A stretch of 64,000 nt of DNA from Streptomyces avermitilis MA-4680 = NBRC 14893. GTDB taxonomy: Bacteria; Actinomycetota; Actinomycetes; Streptomycetales; Streptomycetaceae. Position 1 is the stretch's first letter; every line of letters starts with the position of its first letter. This document shows, piece by piece, positions 52,115 through 60,471 of the stretch. Made by a program: the position numbers and the translations under genes. The stretch spans positions 7,130,001 to 7,194,000 of the forward strand of contig NC_003155.5 in NCBI RefSeq assembly GCF_000009765.2. The letters are read 5' to 3'. The notes under the pieces are model-generated. The model was not told where the DNA came from and ran no database searches. It saw only the letters and a list, made by a program, of their open reading frames with translations.

Positions 52115-52849
52115 TCAGCTGTTGGCCAGGGTGCGGTCCAGAAGGGGGAGCAGGCGATCCCAGTGGCGCTTCAGCCCGAAGGCGCTATAGGCGTCGGTGT
52201 CGGACATGGTGAAGCCGTGGATGGTGCCGGGGTAGATCTCGGAGGTGTAGCCGACACCTGCCGCATCCAGGGCCTGGTTGAGCTCGCCGAGGGCCTCAGG
52301 CGTCATGTCGCCTTCGGCGTGGCCGAGGTGGACCTGGGCGGTGAGCTTGGAGAAGAGATTGGCCCCATCGACACCCACCGGGCCGTGGAACGCGGCGACG
52401 GCCGCCACCTGGTCGGGGTGGGCCGCGGCGGTGCGCATCGCGTAGAGGCCGCCTATGCAGTAGCCGGTCACCGCGACCGGTCCGGCGCCGACCTCGGGTT
52501 GGGTGGTGAGGAACCTGAGGTAGGCGTCGGCGTCGCTCAGGACACGTTCGGCGGTGTGCGCCTCGATCAGGGGCATCAGCTGGGCGAAGACCGCGGGCCG
52601 GATCCCTTCTCCGATGTACTCGGGAAGCTCGACCAGCGGTGCCGGGCCGTGCCGGTAGAAGGAGTTGGGGACGAGCACGTAGTAGCCGTGCCCGGCCAGT
52701 TCGAGGGCCATCTCCCGCAGCACGGGCCGGATGCCGAAGCCGTCCGCGTACATCAGCACCCCTGGGTACCGCTCGCTGTGGTCGGGGAAGGCGGCGAAGG
52801 CGTCGGCCTGGCCGTCCGTGGTGGGAATCCGCAACGTCTTGGTGGGCAT
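52115..52849 (-). CDS. dienelactone hydrolase family protein
   Basis: Alpha/beta hydrolase with a cysteine nucleophile, 244 residues. Cys131 in GYCIGG, an acid in HAEGDMTPEAL and His in PGTIHGFTMSD form the triad of the dienelactone hydrolase family, which opens cyclic esters in aromatic degradation. A Glu/Arg pair typical of true DLH (near position 36) is replaced by YADGFGIRP, so the substrate may differ. ATG after AGGAG at six bases. Stand-alone; no catechol pathway nearby. The 282 bp downstream of its promoter side are gene-free. Confidence 0.9.
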   Translation of the reverse strand: MPTKTLRIPTTDGQADAFAAFPDHSERYPGVLMYADGFGIRPVLREMALELAGHGYYVLVPNSFYRHGPAPLVELPEYIGEGIRPAVFAQLMPLIEAHTAERVLSDADAYLRFLTTQPEVGAGPVAVTGYCIGGLYAMRTAAAHPDQVAAVAAFHGPVGVDGANLFSKLTAQVHLGHAEGDMTPEALGELNQALDAAGVGYTSEIYPGTIHGFTMSDTDAYSAFGLKRHWDRLLPLLDRTLANS

Positions 52850-53131
52850 GCATACTCCTGTCGTGGTTGAGGTGCAGAGCCTGTGATCAACACGACGGAG
52901 GCGGAGCCCGCGCAGCGGCGCAAGAGCCTCGATCGAACAGCGGGCCCAAACCGGCCCGTACGGCGCTCAGAAGAGCACCGGGTCACCGATCCGTGTGTGG
53001 CGCAAGGCCGTCCCGGTATTCATAGCCGCACAGCGTAGTCCACCGGATATGAGCCACGCCTGCACTGCGGCCCGAGCGGATACCTCGATCGGATGAGAAC
53101 CGACACGCGTCGCATGCGGTCCGAGCAGGGG

Positions 53132-53341
53132 TCAGCCCTTGGCGGTGTGCGCCACGAAGTCGGCCCACGGGCCCTTCGGGAACGCGAGCTGCGCCCCCTC
53201 CTTGTTCTTCGAGTCCCGTATGTGGACGGTGTCGGGGGCGGTGGCGACCTCCACGCAGTCGGATCCCGGCTCGCCGCTGCTGTAGCTGCTCTTGAACCAC
53301 TCCAGCTGCGTGCCGCCCCCGGGAACGGACTCAACGCTCAT
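53132..53341 (-). CDS. DUF397 domain protein
   Basis: 69-residue protein of the DUF397 type: LEWFKSSYSSGEPGSDCVEV, VHIRDSKNKEGAQLAF and WADFVAHTAKG. Such proteins are partners of DUF5753 helix-turn-helix regulators in Streptomyces (Scr1/BldB-like families). Its ATG overlaps the stop of the regulator remnant as ATGA. Since the regulator is broken, this may be an orphan. Confidence 0.88.
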   Translation of the reverse strand: MSVESVPGGGTQLEWFKSSYSSGEPGSDCVEVATAPDTVHIRDSKNKEGAQLAFPKGPWADFVAHTAKG

Positions 53342-53625
53342 GTCTCTCCCAGCACTTTCTCGATGAAGGCCAGTGACTCCCGTGGCGTGAGAGCCTGCGC
53401 TCGGATGCTTCCATACTGCATCTCCAAGAACTGCACCTCTCTCGGCTCGGAGATCAGGCGGGTGATGTGCAGTACCTCCGTGTACCCCAGGGAGGTGCCG
53501 CTCCGGAGCTTGAAGACGCGGAATCCGCCCGTCAGACCCGCGTGATCGTCGTGATCGCTGGGCATCACCTGGATCTCGACGTTCCTGAACTGCCCGACCT
53601 CCAACAGCCGTTCGAGCTGACGTAC
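53338..53625 (-). pseudogene. C-terminal stub of a DUF5753 helix-turn-helix regulator
   Basis: The retained part starts around VRQLERLLEVGQFRNVEIQV and runs to RAQALTPRESLAFIEKVLGE, the last third of DUF5753 regulators. The helix-turn-helix and the first half of DUF5753 are missing. Upstream of about 53625 the frame continues in meaningless sequence because the opposite strand codes there. A short frame from 53745 could express the stub, but no domain for DNA binding remains. Confidence 0.75.
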
Positions 53626-53754
53626 GCCCCTGACGCCGAGTCGGGCCGCGGACTGATCCTCGTAGAGGCGTACGCCGACCGGTGGGGCGTCGACGACGGG
53701 CCCGCCCCTTGCAAGACGACCTGGGCGGAGCTGGACCTGGGGCACGTCTCCTGA
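53626..53754 (+). pseudogene. C-terminal stub of an ATP-binding (RsbW-like) regulator
   Basis: The plus strand reads APDAESGRGLILVEAYADRW, then GVDDGPAPCKTTWAELDLG and a stop, the G-box and last strand of HATPase_c anti-sigma-like proteins. Everything before is lost. In Streptomyces such a gene often stands divergent to a DUF5753/DUF397 pair; both 5' ends are gone here and the stubs abut at about 53625. Confidence 0.7.
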
Positions 53755-53803
53755 GCCGCGCCCCGCCTGCCGTGGACCCAGGGGGGCAGGGGGACCAGGG
53801 GGC

Positions 53804-54826
53804 TCAGTCGAGGTACACGGGCGACACCCCCGCCGTCAGCAGACGGCGTGGGGTGTCCGTGCCGTCGGACGGGAGCGAGTAGAGGTCCGCTCCGTAGTCG
53901 CCCGGGAGGGCGTAGACCACCGTCTGGTCGTCGCGCCAGACCGCCTGGTCGTCGACGCTGCGGGGCTCGGCGAGTGCCGTCTCCCGCATCGTGCGCAGGT
54001 CGAGGACGTACAGGTGCCAAGGGGCGTCCTTCGGGAGGCCCTTCACGCGCTTCTTGTACGCGATGTGCGTGCCGTCGGGGGAGAGGGACGGGCATTCGAC
54101 GTTCGTGTGGAGGGTGGTGACCGTGCGGGTGTGGAGGTCGCCTCGGACCAGGTAGGTCCTGCCCCGTGTCGCCAGCGTCGCGTAGAACGCGCGGTCGTCC
54201 GCCGCGAACGTCACGCCCCAGAAGTTCACGTCCGCCGCGCGGTACGTCCGGCCGTCCTTGACGATGCGGTACGCCTCCAGGGACGGGGTGAGTTTCCCCG
54301 TGCGCGTGTCCACGATCGCCGCCCGCGTCGAGAAGTTCGTACCCGCGTACGAGTCGCCGCCGACGAAGGCCGTCCAGGCGGCGAAACGGCCGCTGGGCGA
54401 GACGCGGGCGCGGGACGGGATGCCCGGTACGTCGTAGTGAGCCGTCTCGTGAAGGTGCGCGTCGAGGACGACGGCCCGGTACGTGTCCTGGACCGTGCCG
54501 TGCACCGCCCGGAGGCACACCCCCGTGCCCGAAGCCGCGTGGAAGCGCAGGCACTTGACCGTCGACGCCGTGCGCGGGCCCGCCGGGTCCGACGCCTGGA
54601 CCGTCGTCAGCTCGTCGCGGTGCGGGCCCCACGCCATGTTCCGGAAGATCAGGCGGCCGCTGTCGCCGGTCAGCGCGACCGTGCCCGCCGTGATCCTCGG
54701 GCCGCCCGGCTGGGCCCGGTCGCGTTGGTCGGCGCGGGCCGAGGCGTGCAGGACGGAGGCCGTGGCCACGCCCGCCAGGACGACGAGGGCCGAGATCAGG
54801 ACCAGGATGCGCGTACGAAGGGTCAT
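53804..54826 (-). CDS. secreted or membrane-anchored TolB-like beta-propeller protein
   Basis: 340 residues. N-terminal hydrophobic segment (ILVLISALVVLAGVATASVL) without a Cys lipobox, then a propeller with repeats such as RVSPSGRFAAWTAFVGG, CPSLSPDGTHIAYKKRVKG and RDDQTVVYALPGDYGADLYS, typical of TolB/WD40-like (PD40) blades. Function unknown; probably a surface binding protein. The ATG overlaps the upstream MFS gene stop as ATGA, so transporter and propeller protein are co-expressed. Confidence 0.85.
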   Translation of the reverse strand: MTLRTRILVLISALVVLAGVATASVLHASARADQRDRAQPGGPRITAGTVALTGDSGRLIFRNMAWGPHRDELTTVQASDPAGPRTASTVKCLRFHAASGTGVCLRAVHGTVQDTYRAVVLDAHLHETAHYDVPGIPSRARVSPSGRFAAWTAFVGGDSYAGTNFSTRAAIVDTRTGKLTPSLEAYRIVKDGRTYRAADVNFWGVTFAADDRAFYATLATRGRTYLVRGDLHTRTVTTLHTNVECPSLSPDGTHIAYKKRVKGLPKDAPWHLYVLDLRTMRETALAEPRSVDDQAVWRDDQTVVYALPGDYGADLYSLPSDGTDTPRRLLTAGVSPVYLD

Positions 54827-56142
54827 GCCAGGCCTTCTGAACGAGGTGGGCGGGGTGGGCGGAGACCGAGCGAGAACAGCGCGCAGACGGCGAGCGCCAT
54901 CGCCGACGCGGTGAGCGCCGTACGGTCGCCCCACGCCGTCCACGCCGCGCCGAAGCCGATCGAGCAGACGAACCGGGCCAGCGCCTGCCCCGTCTGGACC
55001 AGCGCCAGGCCGGACGACCGCAGCTCGTCCGGCACGCTGTCCGAGGCCGCGGCCATGAGCACGCCGTCCGTCGCCGCGTAGAAGCCGCCGTGCAGGACCA
55101 GGACGGCGTACGGGAGCGCCGTCCCGTGCCAGGACGACAGCAGCAGCCCGTACGTGAGCAGCAGGGCGCCGTGGCCCGCCAGGAACACCCGCCACCGGCC
55201 GACCCGGTCCGCGAGCCGGCCGAGCGGGACGGCCAGCAGGAGGAACGCGGCCGCCGTGCCGAGGGGCAGCAGCGCGAACCAGCGGTCCGGTACGCCGAGG
55301 CGCCGCTGGAGCAGGAGATAGACGAAGGAGTCGCTGACCGTGGCGAGCCCGAGCAGCAGCGCGCAGACGGCCAGGCGGCGGAGCGCGGGACGGCGGAGGA
55401 GGGCGAGGGCGGCGCGGAGGGTGGGGCGGGGAGTGGGGCCGGGAGTGTCCGTGGTCGCGGGCGGCCGGGTGGATCCGCCCGGCACGAACAGCACCAGCAC
55501 CAGCACACCGGACACGGCCACGCAGAAACTGACCGTGAACACCGCGTCGTAGCCGTCGACCGTGGCCCGCAGGATCAGGAAGGCCACGAGCGGGCCGAAC
55601 AGCGCGCCCGCCGTGTCCATCGCCCGGTGCACGCCGAACGCCCGTCCGCGCGTCTGTGACGTGCTGGACAGTGAGATCAGCGCGTCGCGCGGGGCGGTGC
55701 GCAGGCCCTTGCCGGTGCGGTCGGCGGCCAGGATCAGGCCGATGGGGGTGAGCGTGTGGGCCAGGAGCAGCAGGGGCTTGCAGGCCGCCGACAGGGCGTA
55801 CCCGGCCCCCGCCACCCACTTGTGGCGGCCCCCGCCCCGGTCGGCCAGATGGCCCCCGGCCAGCCGGACCAGCGCCGAGAAACCGTTGTAGATCCCGTCG
55901 AGCAGCCCGAAGCCCAGCGGGGACAGGCCAAGGCCCGTCACCAGGTACAGCGGCAGCACCGCCGTGACCATCTCGGAGGAGACGTCGGTGATCAGGCTGA
56001 CCGTGCCGAGCGCGAGCACCGTGGGCGCGACCGCGGCGCGGCGCCGCCCGGCACGGGGCCGGGCGGCGCCTTCCGCGGACGCCGGCGCAGACTCCGGAGC
56101 CGGAGAATCCGGTGTACCGGCGCGGCTGTCCGCCACGTACAT
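54823..56142 (-). CDS. MFS transporter coupled to the TolB-like gene
   Basis: 439 residues, 12 helices. An N-terminal cytoplasmic stretch of about 35 residues (DSPAPESAPASAEG) precedes LGTVSLITDVSSEMVTAVLP, a signature of a small MFS group (SSEM motif). Motif A-like GHLADRGGGRHKWV and DRTGKGLRTAPRDALI follow. These transporters are often annotated as drug or nickel resistance (NreB-like) proteins; the latter relation rests on DRTGKGxRxxPRDAL and is uncertain. Starts one base upstream of the phosphoesterase stop region, so a three-gene operon is likely. Confidence 0.88.
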   Translation of the reverse strand: MYVADSRAGTPDSPAPESAPASAEGAARPRAGRRRAAVAPTVLALGTVSLITDVSSEMVTAVLPLYLVTGLGLSPLGFGLLDGIYNGFSALVRLAGGHLADRGGGRHKWVAGAGYALSAACKPLLLLAHTLTPIGLILAADRTGKGLRTAPRDALISLSSTSQTRGRAFGVHRAMDTAGALFGPLVAFLILRATVDGYDAVFTVSFCVAVSGVLVLVLFVPGGSTRPPATTDTPGPTPRPTLRAALALLRRPALRRLAVCALLLGLATVSDSFVYLLLQRRLGVPDRWFALLPLGTAAAFLLLAVPLGRLADRVGRWRVFLAGHGALLLTYGLLLSSWHGTALPYAVLVLHGGFYAATDGVLMAAASDSVPDELRSSGLALVQTGQALARFVCSIGFGAAWTAWGDRTALTASAMALAVCALFSLGLRPPRPPRSEGLA

Positions 56143-56143
56143 C

Positions 56144-57037
56144 TCAGGACGTCCAGACGCCGGTGATGTCCTTGCCGGAGGCCGCGTTGCCCGCGTGCGG
56201 CAGGCCGTGCATGTCCTCCAGGGTGCGCAGCAGGTCGTAGTGGTTGTACGTGGCCGACGAGGACGAACCCGCCGTCACCTGCTGGCCGTACAGGACCGTC
56301 GGGATGCGGTTGCCGCTGAGCCGGTTGTCCTCGTCGAAGGTGACGACGAGCAGGCTGTTGTGCGTCTTGGCCCAGCTCGCGTAGGCACCCAGCTTGTTCT
56401 TCAGCCAGGTGTCACCGGTCGCCACCGAGCAGTCGTGCATGTCGCTGCACAGGTTGGGGACGACGAAGGAGACCTGCGGGAGCGTCGTGTAGTCCGTCGG
56501 GAACTGCGTGAACGTCTTCGCGCTCGACGTCGGTACGTTGCTGAACCCGAACCACGGGTTGTGCTTGCGCGCGTAGGTGCCGCTGCTGCACGTCGTCGAG
56601 CCCTGGCTGGGCAGCGTCTCGTTGTAGCTGGCCCAGGTCTTGCCCGCGGCGAGCAGCTCCGAGGCGAGGTTCGGGGCGGAGGAGAAGCCGGGCGTGTAGC
56701 AGCTGTCGTCGGTGACGCCCTGCGTGGAGCCGCTGAACAGGGCGAAGTAGTTGGGCTGGCTCGGGTGGGTCTCGGCGTACGACTGGGAGAGGTTGGCGCC
56801 GCCGGTCCTGAGCGAGTTGATGTACGGGGCGCTGGAGGAGTTGATCACCTGGCTGTAGGCGTGGTTCTCGAAGACCACGACGACGACGTGGTCAGGGGAC
56901 GGGACCGCGGCCGCGGCCGCGGCCTGCGCGGGGGACGAGCCCCCGAACCCGGTCCAGAGCCCGACCGCGGCTGCGGCGAAGGCTGCGGCGGATGCCACGA
57001 GGGCACGACTGCGGCGGTACACGTTTCTGCCGGACAC
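56144..57037 (-). CDS. secreted phosphoesterase (acid phosphatase/phospholipase C-like)
   Basis: 297 residues. Signal peptide (VSGRNVYRRSRALVASAAAF, cleavage near AQA). The phosphoesterase fold shows VVVVFENHAYSQVIN with metal-binding Glu-Asn, THPSQPNYFALFSG, NLCSDMHDCS, LLVVTFDEDN with Asp/Glu, and YNHYDLLRTLEDMHGLP. This is the AcpA/phospholipase C superfamily; the short length suggests a phosphatase. GTG start seven bases after GGAGG. First gene of the leftward group with the MFS and TolB-like genes. Confidence 0.92.
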   Translation of the reverse strand: MSGRNVYRRSRALVASAAAFAAAAVGLWTGFGGSSPAQAAAAAAVPSPDHVVVVVFENHAYSQVINSSSAPYINSLRTGGANLSQSYAETHPSQPNYFALFSGSTQGVTDDSCYTPGFSSAPNLASELLAAGKTWASYNETLPSQGSTTCSSGTYARKHNPWFGFSNVPTSSAKTFTQFPTDYTTLPQVSFVVPNLCSDMHDCSVATGDTWLKNKLGAYASWAKTHNSLLVVTFDEDNRLSGNRIPTVLYGQQVTAGSSSSATYNHYDLLRTLEDMHGLPHAGNAASGKDITGVWTS

Positions 57038-57180
57038 TTCGGACCTCCGAGTGGGGGGACGAGGGCGTGAGCGGTGCAGACAGAGCATGCACACGCCAAG
57101 ATGCCCGCACCCCGCGCTTCCCAACCCGATGGATGAAGACCTGGTGAACTGACGGCCCGGGCCGCCTCGGGTCTCCCCGG

Positions 57181-57280
57181 GCCACCTCGCCCGAACGGTC
57201 TCCGCCCGACGGCAACGGTCCCTGCCCGACGGCAACGGTCCCCGCCCGACGACCACGGTCCCCGCCCGACGACCATGGTC
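57181..57280. repeat. 20-bp tandem repeats upstream of the phosphoesterase gene
   Basis: Four units at 57201, 57221, 57241 and 57261, pattern CCGCCCGACGGCAACGGTC with later units carrying GACCA(C/T)GGTC, plus a diverged unit at 57181. Exact 20-bp period, no spacer. They fill the divergent promoter region between the phosphoesterase gene and glnE. Confidence 0.85.
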
Positions 57281-57366
57281 CCGGTCCGGCGGAATCCCCG
57301 CACTCCGGCGCGACTCGTCGCCCCCGGCCCCGGCGCTTCCCCCGCCCACTCCGGTTAGGCTCCCTC

Positions 57367-57428
57367 TCGTAGGACCTTGATCTCGTACGACCTTGATCCG
57401 AGGACTCGTACGACCTTGATCCGAGGAT
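57367..57428. repeat. TCGTACGACCTTGATC direct repeats upstream of glnE
   Basis: Three 16-base copies start at 57367, 57383 and 57406; the last two are each followed by CGAGGA(C/T), giving a 23-bp unit. They end 40 bases before the glnE start codon. The core contains the palindrome TCGTACGA in copies two and three. Role unknown; binding of a regulator is possible. Confidence 0.85.
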
Positions 57429-57468
57429 CCGAGGGCAGGTACGACGTGGGGCAGACGGGAGGCCGAGG

Positions 57469-60400
57469 ATGACGGCGCCGGGGCGCAGGAGCAGTACCTT
57501 CTCGCGGCTGCTGCGGCACGGCTTCACCGATCCGTCGGCCGCCGAGCGGCTGCTGGAGAGCGCCGAGCTGGAGCCCGTCAAGGCCGACCCCGTGCTGCTG
57601 GAAGCCCTGGGCGCGACCGCCGATCCCGATCTGGCGCTGCTCGGACTCGTCCGCCTGGTCGAGGCGCAGGACGACCACACCGCCCGCCGGGAGCTCCTCG
57701 ACACGCTGATCGCGGCCAAACCCCTGCGGGACCGGCTCCTCGGCGTCCTCGGTGCCTCCGCCGCGCTCGCCGACCATCTCGCCCGCCACCCCAGGGACTG
57801 GCAGGCACTCGTGACGTACGAGCCACGGGATCTGCACCCGGGGGTGGAGGAATTCGAGCGCGGGCTCGCGGAGGCGGCCGACCCCGTCTCGCTGCGCGTC
57901 GCCTACCGACGCTGTCTGCTGTCGATCGCGGCGCGTGACGTGTGCGGCACCACCGACCTCGCCCAGACCGCCGCCGAGCTGGCCGACCTCGCCACCGCCA
58001 CCCTGCGCGCCGCGCTCCTCATCGCCCGGACCGCCGCCCCCGACGACGCGGCGATCTGCCGGCTCGCGGTCATCGCGATGGGCAAGTGCGGCGGCCACGA
58101 GCTGAACTACGTGTCCGACGTCGACGTCATCTTCGTCGGCGAGCCGGCGAACGGCGCCGACGAGGGCAAGGCGGTCCAGGCCGCCACCCGGCTCGCCTCC
58201 CACATGATGCGCATCTGCTCCGAGACGACCGTCGAGGGCACCATCTGGCCCGTGGACGCCAACCTGCGCCCGGAGGGCCGGAACGGCCCGCTCGTGCGCA
58301 CCCTGAGCAGCCACCTCGCCTACTACCAGCGCTGGGCCAAGACCTGGGAGTTCCAGGCACTGCTGAAGGCGCGGCCGGTGGCCGGGGACATCGGACTCGG
58401 CGAGGAGTACGTCGCCACCCTCGCGCCCCTCGTCTGGCAGGCCGCCGAGCGCGACAACTTCGTCGCCGACGTGCAGAAGATGCGACGCAGGGTCGTCGCG
58501 AACATCCCGGCCGCCGAGATAGAGCGTGAGCTGAAGCTCGGCCCCGGCGGACTGCGAGACGTCGAATTCGCCGTGCAGCTCCTCCAGTTGGTGCACGGGC
58601 GAGCCGATGCGTCGCTCAGGAGCGGTACCACCCTGGACGCGCTGAAGGCGCTGGCCGCGGGCGGCTACGTGGGCCGCGCCGACGCGGTGCAGCTCGACGA
58701 GGCCTACCGCTTCCTGCGGACCATGGAGCACCGCATACAGCTCTTCCGGCTGCGGCGTACGCATCTCGTGCCCGAGGACGACGCCGACCTGCGGCGCATC
58801 GGACGGTCGCTCGGGCTGCGCGCCGATCCGATCACCGACCTGAACCGCGAGTGGAAGCGGCACGCCACCGTCGTACGCCGGCTGCACGAGAAGCTCTTCT
58901 ACCGCCCGCTGCTCGACGCCGTCGCCCAACTCGCCCCCGGCGAGGCGCGGTTGAGTCCGAACGCGGCACGGGAGCGGCTGGTCGCCCTCGGGTACGCCGA
59001 TCCGGCCGCGGCCCTGCGGCACCTGGAGGCGCTGGCGTCGGGCGTCACGCGCAAGGCGGCGATCCAGCGGACGCTGCTGCCCGTGCTGCTGGGGTGGTTC
59101 GCGGACTCCGCCGATCCGGACGCCGGGCTGCTCAACTTCCGCAAGGTGTCCGACGCGTTGGGCAAGACACCCTGGTACTTGCGGCTGCTGAGGGACGAAG
59201 GGGCCGCCGCCGAGAACCTGGCGAGGGTGCTGTCGGCGGGCCGGCTCGCTCCTGACCTGCTGATGCGCGCCCCGGAGGCGGTGGCGCTGCTCGGTGACGG
59301 CGACGGGGGCCGGGGTGGGCTCGAGCCGCGCGGGCGGGCTCAGCTGGAGCAGGAGGTCCTCGCCGCGGTCGGCCGGGCCGGGGGCTCCGAACAGGCGGTC
59401 ACCACCGTGCGCGGGGTGCGGCGCCGGGAGCTGTTCCGCACGGCGGCCAGGGACATCGTCTCCTCCTACGGCACCGAGGAGACACCGGCCGAGGCGGATC
59501 AGGGCGCGCTGGTGGACCTGGTGGGCGGTGCCGTCTCGGATCTGACGGCCGCCACCCTCGCCGGGACGCTGCGGGCCGTGGTGCGGGAGGGGTGGGGGGA
59601 CACCCTGCCGACGCGGTTCGCGGTCGTCGGGATGGGACGGTTCGGGGGGTACGAGCTGGGCTACGGGTCGGACGCGGACGTGCTGTTCGTGCACGAGCCG
59701 CGAGAAGGCGTGGACGAACAGGAGGCCGCGCGGGCGGCGAACGCCGTGGTGTCCGAGATGCGGCGGCTGCTACAGATTCCGAGCGCGGATCCGCCGCTGC
59801 TCATCGACGCGGATCTGCGGCCCGAGGGCAAGTCCGGGCCGACGGTGCGGACGTTGACGTCGTACGAGGCGTACTACCGGCGGTGGTCGCTGGTGTGGGA
59901 GTCGCAGGCGTTGCTGCGGGCCGAATTCGTCGCGGGCGACGAGGAGTTGGGGCAGCGGTTCATCGAGCTGATCGACCCGTTCCGGTATCCCGCGGAGGGG
60001 CTCGGGGACGACGCGGTGCGCGAGATCCGGCGGCTGAAGGCGCGGATGGAGGCGGAGCGGCTGCCGCGCGGCGCGGATCCCACGCTGCACACCAAGCTGG
60101 GGCGGGGCGGGCTGTCGGACGTCGAGTGGACGGTGCAGCTGCTTCAGTTGCAGCACGGGTGGGTGGAGCCGGGGCTGCGCACGACGCGGACGCGTCCGGC
60201 GCTGGCCGCCGCGTGCGCCGCCGGACTTCTCACGGGCGAGGACGCCGCGATACTGGACGAGGCGTGGGTGCTGGCCACGCGGGTGCGCAACGCGGTGATG
60301 CTGGTGCGGGGACGGGCGGGCGACACGTTCCCCTCGGACGGGCGCGAACTCGCGGCCGTGGGCCGGTACCTGGGGTACGGGCCCGGACACGTGGGCGACA

Positions 60401-60471
60401 TGCTCGACGACTACCGGCGCATCACGCGCAGGGCCCGCGCCGTGGTGGACGAGCAGTTCTACGGCGCGTGA
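57469..60471 (+). CDS. glnE: bifunctional glutamine synthetase adenylyltransferase/adenylyl-removing enzyme
   Basis: 1000 residues; adds AMP to and removes AMP from GlnA according to nitrogen state. Two nucleotidyltransferase halves are visible: GGHELNYVSDVDVIFVGE at about residues 207-224 (deadenylylation) and GGYELGYGSDADVLFVHEP at about 725-743 (adenylylation), each followed by DxxLRPEG (DANLRPEG; DADLRPEG) and KLGRGGLSDVEW-type helices. ATG six bases after GGGAGG. It ends 13 bp inside the convergent EamA gene. The S. coelicolor glnE and glnA2 also lie near each other, from memory. Confidence 0.97.
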   Translation: MTAPGRRSSTFSRLLRHGFTDPSAAERLLESAELEPVKADPVLLEALGATADPDLALLGLVRLVEAQDDHTARRELLDTLIAAKPLRDRLLGVLGASAALADHLARHPRDWQALVTYEPRDLHPGVEEFERGLAEAADPVSLRVAYRRCLLSIAARDVCGTTDLAQTAAELADLATATLRAALLIARTAAPDDAAICRLAVIAMGKCGGHELNYVSDVDVIFVGEPANGADEGKAVQAATRLASHMMRICSETTVEGTIWPVDANLRPEGRNGPLVRTLSSHLAYYQRWAKTWEFQALLKARPVAGDIGLGEEYVATLAPLVWQAAERDNFVADVQKMRRRVVANIPAAEIERELKLGPGGLRDVEFAVQLLQLVHGRADASLRSGTTLDALKALAAGGYVGRADAVQLDEAYRFLRTMEHRIQLFRLRRTHLVPEDDADLRRIGRSLGLRADPITDLNREWKRHATVVRRLHEKLFYRPLLDAVAQLAPGEARLSPNAARERLVALGYADPAAALRHLEALASGVTRKAAIQRTLLPVLLGWFADSADPDAGLLNFRKVSDALGKTPWYLRLLRDEGAAAENLARVLSAGRLAPDLLMRAPEAVALLGDGDGGRGGLEPRGRAQLEQEVLAAVGRAGGSEQAVTTVRGVRRRELFRTAARDIVSSYGTEETPAEADQGALVDLVGGAVSDLTAATLAGTLRAVVREGWGDTLPTRFAVVGMGRFGGYELGYGSDADVLFVHEPREGVDEQEAARAANAVVSEMRRLLQIPSADPPLLIDADLRPEGKSGPTVRTLTSYEAYYRRWSLVWESQALLRAEFVAGDEELGQRFIELIDPFRYPAEGLGDDAVREIRRLKARMEAERLPRGADPTLHTKLGRGGLSDVEWTVQLLQLQHGWVEPGLRTTRTRPALAAACAAGLLTGEDAAILDEAWVLATRVRNAVMLVRGRAGDTFPSDGRELAAVGRYLGYGPGHVGDMLDDYRRITRRARAVVDEQFYGA

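Noticed and set aside
57355..59694. 779-codon minus-strand frame opposite glnE
   Set aside because: glnE motifs are complete on the plus strand; the opposite frame has none.
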